Below, piece by piece: positions 24,400 through 31,464 of a DNA stretch of 40,097 bases; position 1 is the stretch's first letter; each line of letters starts with the position of its first letter. The stretch comes from an uncultured Lachnospiraceae bacterium (GTDB lineage: Bacteria; Bacillota; Clostridia; Lachnospirales; Lachnospiraceae), in contig CAJUED010000003.1 of the NCBI GenBank assembly GCA_910585075.1, positions 39,771 through 79,867 on the forward strand, written 5' to 3'. Position numbers and translations under genes: made by a program. Under the pieces are notes generated by a model. That model made no database searches and was not told where the DNA came from. It was given only the letters and a program-made list of their open reading frames with translations.

Positions 24400-24412
24400 G
24401 CTGCAATGTCAC

Positions 24413-24517
24413 ATTTTTCAAATCTTTCACTCACAAGTTTGTGTCTGCGCTGCATCCGCAAACTTGCAAAACTGCAAAAGCAGTGCAAAAAGCAGCGCAG
24501 AAATGAGGAAAAATATG
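24413..24517 (+). repeat. Repeat A, full copy between pyrB and pyrI
   Basis: This 105-bp element begins ATTTTTCAAATCTTTCACTC, continues ACAAGTTTGTGTCTGCGC and TGCATCCGCAAACTT, and ends AGCAGCGCAGAAATGAGGAA plus AAATATG. The copy at 37412-37530 upstream of the PTS gene matches it almost throughout, apart from a variable middle. The element supplies the pyrI Shine-Dalgarno and start codon. Confidence 0.88.
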
Positions 24518-24946
24518 CTCAACGTAGGAAAAATTGAGGAAGGCTTTGTCTTAGACCACATCAAGGCCGGAAAAAGCCTGTCCATTTATTATCATTTGCA
24601 GCTGGACAAATTGGACTGTCCTGTTGCCCTTATCAAAAATGCCAGAAGTAATAAAATGGGAAAAAAGGACATTGTAAAGGTAGAATGCGATATCCATATG
24701 CTGGATTTGGATGTGCTTGCTTTTATCGACCATAACATAACCGTCAACGTCATTAAGGACGGGAAAATCGTATCAAAGAAGGAGCTGATGCTCCCTAAGG
24801 AAATCAAAAACGTTATCCGCTGCAAAAATCCCAGGTGCATCACTTCCATTGAACAGGGTCTTCCCCATATCTTCGTGTTGGCGGACGAGGAGAAGGAAAT
24901 TTACCGCTGCAAATATTGTGAAGAAAAATATGCGGAGCATTTATAA
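24515..24946 (+). CDS. pyrI: Aspartate carbamoyltransferase regulatory chain
   Basis: This 143-residue PyrI protein has an N-terminal nucleotide-binding domain (NVGKIEEGFVLDHIKAGKSL) and a C-terminal zinc domain. The four Zn cysteines are visible as CKNPRC and CKYC, near residues 104-137. It brings CTP/ATP control to PyrB. The ATG at 24515 is chosen since GAGG sits 7 nt upstream and the protein begins as PyrI does. The whole intercistronic gap and the ribosome site come from a dispersed repeat. Confidence 0.96.
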   Translation: MLNVGKIEEGFVLDHIKAGKSLSIYYHLQLDKLDCPVALIKNARSNKMGKKDIVKVECDIHMLDLDVLAFIDHNITVNVIKDGKIVSKKELMLPKEIKNVIRCKNPRCITSIEQGLPHIFVLADEEKEIYRCKYCEEKYAEHL

Positions 24947-24988
24947 AAGTGGGCTTGGCAAGTGAAAACAAATGAATTCTCACATTGA

Positions 24989-25510
24989 TTACGAGGCATG
25001 GCTGGCTGTCAAAAGGTGAAAGACCCCTTTCACCGCCCTGACAGCCAGAGTAATCACCGACACAAATAAAAATCCAATTGCCGCCGCCTCTATGCTGATC
25101 AGCATTTCTTCATAGCTGTAGTGTCTGGATGGAATATAAATCTTTAATTTCTCCGTCAAATAAGCAATCGCCGTTATGATGGTCAGGGCTATTACCGTTT
25201 TGAACAGCCAGCTGCATCTTGGGAAAGAAACATGGATGGTAAGCGTTCCCATAATACCAATCAGAAGAAAGGCAAAGAAACGCCCGAACTGTCTGACCAA
25301 ATAGGTCAGGGTGAGCATTTCTTCCTCCGATTCGCCCTGTTTCAAATAATTTGTTTCCGTCAATTTATTTACAAGCTTTGTTCCAATTACCTTGGCGTCT
25401 TCCCCATTCTGAAAAGAAAGATATGCCACACCGGCCACCAGGGATATAAACATAGCCCACAGCATTAAAACCAACAGCCATCTTTTGCTTTTCTTCGCCC
25501 CTTTTTTCAT
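24989..25510 (-). CDS. VanZ-like membrane protein
   Basis: This protein of about 173 residues has three to four transmembrane helices: WLLVLMLWAMFISLVAGVAY, FFAFLLIGIMGTLTIHV, TVIALTIITAIAYL and a last one at AAAIGFLFVSVITLAV. The VRQFGRFFAFLLIG and EKLKIYIPSRHYSYEE patterns fit the VanZ family, whose members are linked to teicoplanin tolerance but mostly uncharacterised. The ATG at 25510 has GGGG 6 nt upstream; a GTG at 25522 would add four residues. It converges with pyrI. Confidence 0.82.
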   Translation of the reverse strand: MKKGAKKSKRWLLVLMLWAMFISLVAGVAYLSFQNGEDAKVIGTKLVNKLTETNYLKQGESEEEMLTLTYLVRQFGRFFAFLLIGIMGTLTIHVSFPRCSWLFKTVIALTIITAIAYLTEKLKIYIPSRHYSYEEMLISIEAAAIGFLFVSVITLAVRAVKGVFHLLTASHAS

Positions 25511-25549
25511 GCTTTTCCCCACATTCCTTTTATACTGTTCCGATATTTT

Positions 25550-25692
25550 GTAACAGTTCAGCCTTCGGCTTCACTGTCACAGAATCTGCCCATTTAAAAT
25601 CGCCGTTCGGCGAGGGGCAGATTCTCTCTCGGCTCAGCTTACGCTTTCTTACGGACTTTGCAGCAAGTGCAAAGTCCTAGGCTGAACTTTTA
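25550..25692. repeat. Family C palindromic element, long copy (MITE-like)
   Basis: The ends GTAACAGTTCAGCC and GGCTGAACTTTTAC are inverted repeats (12 of 14). Inside are AGAATCTGCC/GGGCAGATTCT, CGCCG/CGGCG and GGACTTTGC/GCAAAGTCC. The element is flanked on both sides by CGATATTTT (25541-25549 and 25693-25701), a 9-bp direct repeat that looks like a target-site duplication. It has no coding capacity. It sits between the VanZ-like gene and rubrerythrin. Confidence 0.88.
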
Positions 25693-25813
25693 CGATATTT
25701 TTCATTATATTCTTCCTGTCATGAAAATGTCAATTGCGGGGGCAAACTGTTAAGAATAAATTTATAACTCATATGGCGCAGACGAATGACGCCAGCATGA
25801 AAAAATTACATGG

Positions 25814-26410
25814 TTAATTCTCGTAAGGCGACTGGTCCAGGCGTATAAAGTAGCCCTGATCATGGGTGCACACGGGGCACTTTGCCGGTACAGCCTCTCC
25901 CTCGTAAATATAACCACAATTCAGGCAAATCCAGCTTGTCTTTGTTTCCGCCTTGAACAACTGCTGCTTTTCCATAAGCTCCGCAAATTTTCCAAACCGG
26001 TCTCCATGGAGCTTTTCAATCTCGGCAATTCTGAAATAGGTATTGGCAATCTGGTCAAAACCTTCCTCCTTTGCCTTTTCTCCGAAAGCCTTGTAGACAG
26101 AATCGTGCTCCTCGTACTCATTGTGCTGGGCCATGCGCAGGAGCTTTGCCACATCCTCCGAAATGTCCACCGGGTAGCCTCCATCCACATGGATAGTCTC
26201 ACCGGAAAGCTCCTTCAAATACTTATAAAAAACCTCCGCGTGCTCCCGCTCCTGCCTTGCCGTGTAGCGGAACACCTGCTCAATTACCTGTAAGTGCTGC
26301 TCCTTTGCCTTGGAAGCCGCAAAATCATAGCGGTTCCGCGCCTGGCTTTCCCCCGCAAAAGAACGCATCAAATTTTCTCTGGTCTCACTGCTTTTAAAAT
26401 CCACTGCCAT
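25814..26410 (-). CDS. Rubrerythrin
   Basis: In this 198-residue protein, residues 1-145 form a ferritin-like diiron four-helix bundle with ESQARNRYDFAASKAKE, RQEREHAEVFYKYLKEL and EIEKLHGDRFGKF supplying Glu/His ligands. A C-terminal rubredoxin domain follows: WICLNCGYIYEGEAVPAKCP, VC. Rubrerythrin reduces hydrogen peroxide in anaerobes, taking electrons from NADH via rubredoxin or similar. AGGAGAGG lies 8 nt before the ATG at 26410. It follows the amidase-deacetylase gene after 122 bp and probably has its own promoter there. CCATATTATGG around 26492 is a small palindrome that might bind a regulator. Confidence 0.95.
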   Translation of the reverse strand: MAVDFKSSETRENLMRSFAGESQARNRYDFAASKAKEQHLQVIEQVFRYTARQEREHAEVFYKYLKELSGETIHVDGGYPVDISEDVAKLLRMAQHNEYEEHDSVYKAFGEKAKEEGFDQIANTYFRIAEIEKLHGDRFGKFAELMEKQQLFKAETKTSWICLNCGYIYEGEAVPAKCPVCTHDQGYFIRLDQSPYEN

Positions 26411-26532
26411 AAAAATAACCTCTCCTTTCCATAATTGCGGTGATTCACGAAAACTGCACACTTGCAATGCTTTCCGCGACTAAACCTTTACCCATATTAT
26501 GGATAGAAAAGGAAATTTTATACGCCCGCTTC

Positions 26533-28110
26533 TCAATCCGGAAGCCTGAACTGTACCGGCTTTATATGTGTATTTAAGGGCTTCACCTGATACTCGGGGA
26601 ACTGCCGGAGCAGCTCATCCAAACACAGCGCCGTGTTTAAAACCCTGTCATGTGCCAGCATAACTACCTTTTTCCTGTCAAGGGTTGTCTCCCGCGCGTT
26701 TGTAATCAGCTGCTCCGGCCCGCAATCTCCTGCCGCATCACCTAAGCTTGCATTCCAGTCAAAGTAAATAAATCCTTTCTTTGTCATTTCATGGACAATA
26801 TCCGTACATACCTCCTCATTATATACATTCACGCTCCCGCCCGGAAAGCGGAACAGCTTGGCCTCCACCCCGGTTGTCTCAAAAATCACATCATAGGCCC
26901 TCTGAAAATCCGCAAGGAAGCTCTCCTTGCTTTCATAAAGCTCCTGGTAGTCATGGCGGTAGCAGTGGATCCCAATGGTATGACCCTCTGCGGCAATCCG
27001 CTTTGCGGTCTCAGGGTACTTTTCCACATATTCCCCAATCAGGAAAAAGGTAGCCTTCACATCATTTGCCTTAAGCACATCCAGCACCATATCCGTGCAC
27101 AGCTCCGAGGGGCCGTCGTCAAAGGTCAGATACATGGTTTTGGGCCGAAAGTATAGGGAAATTCCCTGTGCAATCCCTTCCGCAATCTTCTCCTGATATT
27201 CCGCCGTTCCCAGAAGCTCCCTCTCCTGTGGATTAGACAAAAATCCCGTTTCTATCAGACAGGCGGGCATCTGTGTTTTTCCTGTCACATAAAACTCCGC
27301 CGTATCCCGCAGCTCCCGCTCCACCGCACCGGTGCTTTTGATGGTTTCCTGGTGAATCAACCTTGCCAGTCTTTCATTGTCCCTTGTGGTATCCGTGCCG
27401 TCATACCAGGTTTCAATCCCTCCCACGCTTTTATCGCTGCCCTCGTATGTATTCTGGTGAATGCTCACATAAGCGTCGGCCTCAAAATAATTGGCTGTCT
27501 CAGCCCTTTCTTCCTTGGCCAGATACTCATCCGTCTCCCTTACCATCAGCACCCCGAATCCCATGTCCTCCAGGTGCTTTTGCACCCGTCCGGCAATTTG
27601 AAGATTGATGTCCTTCTCCGCCACCTCGTTCTCCATGCATCCCACATCCAGGCCGCCGTGTCCCGCATCTACCACAATCAAAGGTACAATTGACTTTATT
27701 TCCTTCTGGGAAAGCTCTGATTCCGGCGTCAGTTCATTTCCGGACACATCCTGCATCTCCGCTTCCTTCTGTGCCTGGGCCGCCGCCTCTATCTCAGGAT
27801 TTTCCGGTGAGGCAAAGACCCGCATTTCCATCAACGCATAAATGCCAATCACCATCAAAAGGCAAGCTGCAATACCTGCTCCCGCCTTCCATCCTCTCTT
27901 TCTCCATCCGCCCACAGTATTTGCGCTTTTCCCTGTCACCGGGCTCACATCTCTTAATGCCTTACGCTCATTCCGGTTTCTGCCTCTGTTTCCACTTTTA
28001 TTTCTATGCCTTCTTCTGTTCTTTTCCTTCCCCAGATCCTGCTTCCATCTGTCTCCCTGTTCTCCGCTTATGTACATAAAAAATGATGCCCCCTTCGCGT
28101 ATCCGACCAT
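26533..28110 (-). CDS. N-acetylmuramoyl-L-alanine amidase fused to polysaccharide deacetylase
   Basis: The protein has 525 residues (514 if the ATG at 28077 is used). Residues 1-70 are very basic and cytoplasmic, and a transmembrane helix (GIAACLLMVIGIYALM) follows. Amidase_3 has VVDAGHGGLDVGC, SIHQNTYEGS and CLIETGFLSNP. A NodB deacetylase domain follows: MYLTFDDGPS, GIHCYRHDY, FRFPGGSVN, DWNASLGD and MLAHDR. All zinc and catalytic positions are present in both. It should cut and deacetylate peptidoglycan on the outer face of the membrane. Start choice is open: AGGA before 28110, GGGGG before 28077. It is adjacent to the sensor operon. Confidence 0.9.
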   Translation of the reverse strand: MVGYAKGASFFMYISGEQGDRWKQDLGKEKNRRRHRNKSGNRGRNRNERKALRDVSPVTGKSANTVGGWRKRGWKAGAGIAACLLMVIGIYALMEMRVFASPENPEIEAAAQAQKEAEMQDVSGNELTPESELSQKEIKSIVPLIVVDAGHGGLDVGCMENEVAEKDINLQIAGRVQKHLEDMGFGVLMVRETDEYLAKEERAETANYFEADAYVSIHQNTYEGSDKSVGGIETWYDGTDTTRDNERLARLIHQETIKSTGAVERELRDTAEFYVTGKTQMPACLIETGFLSNPQERELLGTAEYQEKIAEGIAQGISLYFRPKTMYLTFDDGPSELCTDMVLDVLKANDVKATFFLIGEYVEKYPETAKRIAAEGHTIGIHCYRHDYQELYESKESFLADFQRAYDVIFETTGVEAKLFRFPGGSVNVYNEEVCTDIVHEMTKKGFIYFDWNASLGDAAGDCGPEQLITNARETTLDRKKVVMLAHDRVLNTALCLDELLRQFPEYQVKPLNTHIKPVQFRLPD

Positions 28111-28151
28111 TTAGGAATTAATTCCTATACTCGCATTCTACACGTAGGCTG

Positions 28152-28217
28152 CATCATTTTAACATCATTCTTGCATCATAGTTCCATCATTTTTGCATCA
28201 AATCTGCATCATAGAAA
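28152..28217. repeat. Six-unit 11-bp direct repeat
   Basis: CATCAT (once CATCAA) recurs at 28152, 28163, 28174, 28185, 28196 and 28207, an exact 11-bp period, with T-rich spacers such as TTTTG. It lies between the membrane-anchored protein gene and the amidase-deacetylase gene, 42 bp upstream of the latter's first start. It could be a phased protein-binding array. Confidence 0.8.
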
Positions 28218-28262
28218 GTCATTCGCTGCGCTGTTGGCACTCCCAGCTGCTCCCCCACAGCA

Positions 28263-29090
28263 TCACCGTGAAATCTTCAAAAACAATTCATTTATCCCCT
28301 CATAAAATCCAATCGTCACAACACATTTTTCCTCCCCTATCCCGGAAAATGCATACTTTTTATAATAAGTAGCCGACTCAAGCAGCGGATTATCCGTTTC
28401 ATAAGGCTCAGGACTCTCAAGCCCCATATACTCACACCATTTTTCCATCACCGCATCCGTATCAATATCTTCCCAGGTGTATTCCGTTCTGGCGTACCAC
28501 TCATAAATCTTCCCGTCATCCGCATCCACATAGGCGTCCAGAAGCCGGTTGGCCTTATCCGCATTCTTTTTACTGTTGGAAAGACTCACCTTCCACACAG
28601 CCACATTGTTCCTGGGCTCCAACACGTCAATGGCAGAATAGAGCACCGCATCATAATCTCTGCTGTTTACCTCCCTGACCGTTTCCGGTAAAATGTCTAA
28701 TCTCTTTAAAGAGTCCAGCATCTCATTGCAGGTAGTAAAAATCTCATCCCGTGTTATTTCCCTTCCGGTGGGCCCTCTGTGGTTTACCACAAATGCATAA
28801 GTCCCTTCCAAATCCTGATAATCTGTCTCCTCCTCCGTCCTGGTAAGGGCGCTCTGCTCACTTTGAGGAAGACTCTGGCTGTTCAGGCACTGGGACAGAA
28901 TAAAAAGCTTCTCCCTGCTCTCAAGCCTGTACCGGTACCCCTCTCCTTCCCCTTCTGAGGTTTCGGTGGTGATCCGGTCAAGCACCATATGATCCCGATA
29001 CCCTGTCAAAAGCTCAGGCCCCCAGATGGACACTCCCATCACCACAATTGCAAAGACAGCCAGAGCAAAATTAATGGTTGACTTTTTCAT
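28263..29090 (-). CDS. Membrane-anchored extracytoplasmic protein of the sensor operon, unknown family
   Basis: This protein of 275 residues has one N-terminal helix (FALAVFAIVVMGVSIWG) and an extracellular rest. No catalytic motif is seen. The chain has an acidic stretch (TTETSEGEGEG) and mixed alpha/beta character, with a DADDGKIYEWYARTEYTW segment. It follows the histidine kinase gene across a 147-bp train of hairpins. GGAG lies 6 nt before the ATG at 29090. It may modulate the kinase from outside, much as YycH/YycI do for WalK, but no homology to those is evident. Confidence 0.75.
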   Translation of the reverse strand: MKKSTINFALAVFAIVVMGVSIWGPELLTGYRDHMVLDRITTETSEGEGEGYRYRLESREKLFILSQCLNSQSLPQSEQSALTRTEEETDYQDLEGTYAFVVNHRGPTGREITRDEIFTTCNEMLDSLKRLDILPETVREVNSRDYDAVLYSAIDVLEPRNNVAVWKVSLSNSKKNADKANRLLDAYVDADDGKIYEWYARTEYTWEDIDTDAVMEKWCEYMGLESPEPYETDNPLLESATYYKKYAFSGIGEEKCVVTIGFYEGINELFLKISR

Positions 29091-29129
29091 TCTAATCTCC
29101 ATTCCGGAGCGTTTACGCGACGGGGCAAT

Positions 29130-29260
29130 GTAAATCTTCGATTTACAGCAAATTTCAGATTTGCCGCAAACCTAAGTTTGCGTTGCCATCAAAACAATTT
29201 GTGACGCTCCGGCACAAATTGCGTGTGACAAAATCAGCTATCGATCTGATTTTATCACAC
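29130..29260. repeat. Train of five hairpins between kinase and membrane protein
   Basis: Consecutive inverted repeats are: GTAAATC/GATTTAC (29130-29146), GCAAAT/ATTTGC (29148-29164), CGCAAAC/GTTTGCG (29165-29182), CAATTTGTG/CACAAATTG (29195-29221) and GTGTGACAAAATCAG/CTGATTTTATCACAC (29223-29260). The last one includes the final six codons and the stop codon of the kinase gene. The loops are mostly 3-9 nt. Confidence 0.85.
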
Positions 29261-30668
29261 TGACCTCCTCTTCTCTGTCCGGAAGAAGGAAACTTACGCT
29301 TGTCCCCTCCCCTAAAACGCTTTCCACTAAAAGGTTACTGTTATGAAGGGCTAAAATTTCCGTACACAGTGAAAGCCCCAGCCCCGCACCGTTTCTGCTC
29401 CTGCTTCTGGACTTGTCAATCATATAAAAGGCCTTGGTAATCTTCTGCAGTTCTTCCTCCGGCATTCCAATCCCATGGTCTTTTATGGTAAAGCGATACC
29501 CTGTCTCCTCCTTCTTTCCCAGCACTTCAATCTCAGTTCCCGGCTCGGAAGCCTTGCAGGCATTGTCCAGCAGATTAATCAGTACCGTAATAATCAGATT
29601 GCTCTCCGCCCACACCACTGCTTTATCATAAGAATAGACAAATTTCATATCCTCGTTGGTTCTGAACATATCCTTTATATAAAGGAACATACTCTCCGCC
29701 GTGACCTCCTGGAACTGCGCCTGTCCGTGCCTTGTAACCATAATATCCAAAAGCCTGATGGACATAGCCTCCAGCCTTTTCCCTTCCGTGTATATGTAAT
29801 TGGCGGATAAGAAGCTTTTCTCCTCGTCAAGCTTTCTGGAACGCAGCATATCCGCATACCCGATAATAGCAGTCAGAGGGGTCTTCAGCTCATGGGCAAA
29901 GGCCCCCACAAAATCTTCCTTTGCCTGTATCTCATCCTCCAGCTTATTAATGTTTTCCTCCAGAGCCTCCGCCATCTGGTTGAAGTCAAGGGTAAGCTGC
30001 CCTAACTCGTCGCTGCTCACCATCTTTGCCCGGTAGCCGTAATCCCCTTCCGCCATCCGCTTGGTTGCCCGGGTCAAAAGACGGATTGGCTTGGTAAGCC
30101 AGGAGGCAATCAAATGCATGATCACGGTTCCCAGAACCAGCATCACCACTGTCACCCGTCTGTACACCCGAAATCCCAGGGCCCGCTCGCTGAACACCTC
30201 GGAGACATCCCGCAGAGTTTCCAGGTAAAGCACCCGGTCAAGGGCGTTCACCACACTGCCCGTCTGGATATAGTAATGCCCATTTAACCTGATGGTACGG
30301 TAAGCCTTAGTAACCTGGTCTGTCTGCGCCAACAACACGCCGTCCGGCTCAAAACCGTCGCTGGCATACAAGGCATTTTTTTCCTCATCCGAAAGACGCA
30401 GCATACGGCTGGTATACTGCCCGCTTCTCTCCAGATTGGCGGCAATCTGCTCCACCGTGTTGTCCTGTAGCACGTCATACTTTGCAGGTACGTTTAATGC
30501 CGCCGTCTCAAAGGCAAAGCAAAGAATACTGTTCTCGTCAAGAGCCTGCCTTGTCTCCCTTGCAAGAGAAGTTTCAAACACATAATTTACAAAGTAGAAT
30601 CCACTAAAGCCCAGGGCAATCGCCATGACAATGATTGTCCACAGCAGCAATTTTAAAGAAAATTTCAT
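29238..30668 (-). CDS. HAMP-domain sensor histidine kinase
   Basis: This 476-residue kinase has a first transmembrane helix near residues 7-29, an extracellular sensor of about 150 residues and a second helix (VVMLVLGTVIMHLIASWL). HAMP, H-box FAHELKTPLTAIIGYADML, N-box NLLDNACKA, G1 DHGIGM and G2 GAGLGLSL follow. It pairs with the OmpR-type regulator encoded just upstream. The ATG at 30668 has GGAG 7 nt upstream, which is provided by repeat B. Its last residues VIKSDR are encoded by a hairpin repeat. The signal is unknown; the operon points to envelope state. Confidence 0.95.
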   Translation of the reverse strand: MKFSLKLLLWTIIVMAIALGFSGFYFVNYVFETSLARETRQALDENSILCFAFETAALNVPAKYDVLQDNTVEQIAANLERSGQYTSRMLRLSDEEKNALYASDGFEPDGVLLAQTDQVTKAYRTIRLNGHYYIQTGSVVNALDRVLYLETLRDVSEVFSERALGFRVYRRVTVVMLVLGTVIMHLIASWLTKPIRLLTRATKRMAEGDYGYRAKMVSSDELGQLTLDFNQMAEALEENINKLEDEIQAKEDFVGAFAHELKTPLTAIIGYADMLRSRKLDEEKSFLSANYIYTEGKRLEAMSIRLLDIMVTRHGQAQFQEVTAESMFLYIKDMFRTNEDMKFVYSYDKAVVWAESNLIITVLINLLDNACKASEPGTEIEVLGKKEETGYRFTIKDHGIGMPEEELQKITKAFYMIDKSRSRSRNGAGLGLSLCTEILALHNSNLLVESVLGEGTSVSFLLPDREEEVSVIKSDR

Positions 30669-30675
30669 GCCATAT

Positions 30676-30812
30676 CTCCATGCTGCCAACGGCCCGCAAA
30701 TTTGGGCGCCAGCACAAATCAATCCTTCATGCTATCAATACCCGCAAATTGGGGTGTCAGCACAAATTTGTATGGTTGAAAAATCTTCGGAAATTTATTT
30801 CCTTTTTTCAAC
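30676..30812 (-). repeat. Repeat B, double copy between response regulator and kinase
   Basis: It starts at the response regulator stop with GGTTGAAAAAAGG...TTTTTCAACC. CAAATTTGTGCTGACACCCC and AATTTGCGGGTATTGATAGC follow, then a second unit TTTGTGCTGGCGCCCAAATT and TGCGGGCCGTTGGCAGCATG. It ends with the GGAG used by the kinase gene. Confidence 0.85.
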
Positions 30813-31464
30813 CTATTTCCAAACGGTATCCAACCTTATATACCGCCACCAGATTTTTCTCCCATCCAAGCTTTCTCCGAAGGCGCTGTACATGCAGGTC
30901 AAGGGTCCGGCTGTCGCTGAAATACTCATCCCCCCAAACCTTCTCATACAAGGTTTCCCGGAAAAGAGCCACATTTTTATTCTGCATGAACAATACCAGA
31001 AGGCCAAACTCCTTGTTGGTCAGCACCACCTGCTTCCCATCCTTTAAAACCTGGCGGGCTTCCACATCTACCACAATATTCCCGGCGGATAGCTGCCTGT
31101 CCGTTTTGTGATAACGGCGCAGCACCGCCTCCACCCGGGCCACTAGCTCCACCACATCAAAGGGCTTCACCAGATAATCATCCGCTCCCAGCTTAAGCCC
31201 CTTTACTCTGTCCTTCACTTCATGCTTTGCCGTAATAAAAATCACCGGAATATTGAGAGGACGTATGTATTCCATCACATCATATCCATCCGCTCCCGGC
31301 AGCATGATATCCAGCAAAATCAAGTCATAGTTTTCCTTTTCTATCAGGTCAATGGCGTCCAGACCGTTCTGCACGGACGCGCACCGGTATCCGGAGGCCG
31401 ACAAGTTCAAATCAATCAAATCACAAATCGGTTTTTCATCATCCACAATCAGTATCTTAATCAT
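30808..31464 (-). CDS. OmpR-family response regulator
   Basis: This 218-residue regulator has a receiver domain with the acidic pair in KILIVDDEKPICD, phospho-acceptor in YDLILLDIMLPGADGYDVM and Lys in GADDYLVKPFD. A C-terminal winged helix follows (TNKEFGLLVLFMQNKNVALF, SDSRTLDLHVQRLRRKLG). The ATG overlaps the stop of the FG-GAP protein gene by 4 nt (ATGA), so translation is coupled. The ribosome site is weak (GGAATACGGAAG). It likely controls this operon and perhaps the nearby amidase-deacetylase gene. Confidence 0.95.
   Translation of the reverse strand: MIKILIVDDEKPICDLIDLNLSASGYRCASVQNGLDAIDLIEKENYDLILLDIMLPGADGYDVMEYIRPLNIPVIFITAKHEVKDRVKGLKLGADDYLVKPFDVVELVARVEAVLRRYHKTDRQLSAGNIVVDVEARQVLKDGKQVVLTNKEFGLLVLFMQNKNVALFRETLYEKVWGDEYFSDSRTLDLHVQRLRRKLGWEKNLVAVYKVGYRLEIG

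Noticed and set aside
24392..24514. pyrI starting upstream and overlapping pyrB
   Set aside because: The extra residues are a translation of repeat A; PyrI homology and SD support ATG 24515.
28152..28217. Short regular repeats as a possible CRISPR array
   Set aside because: Units are 6 bp in an 11-bp period, far too short for CRISPR repeats and spacers, and no cas genes are present.
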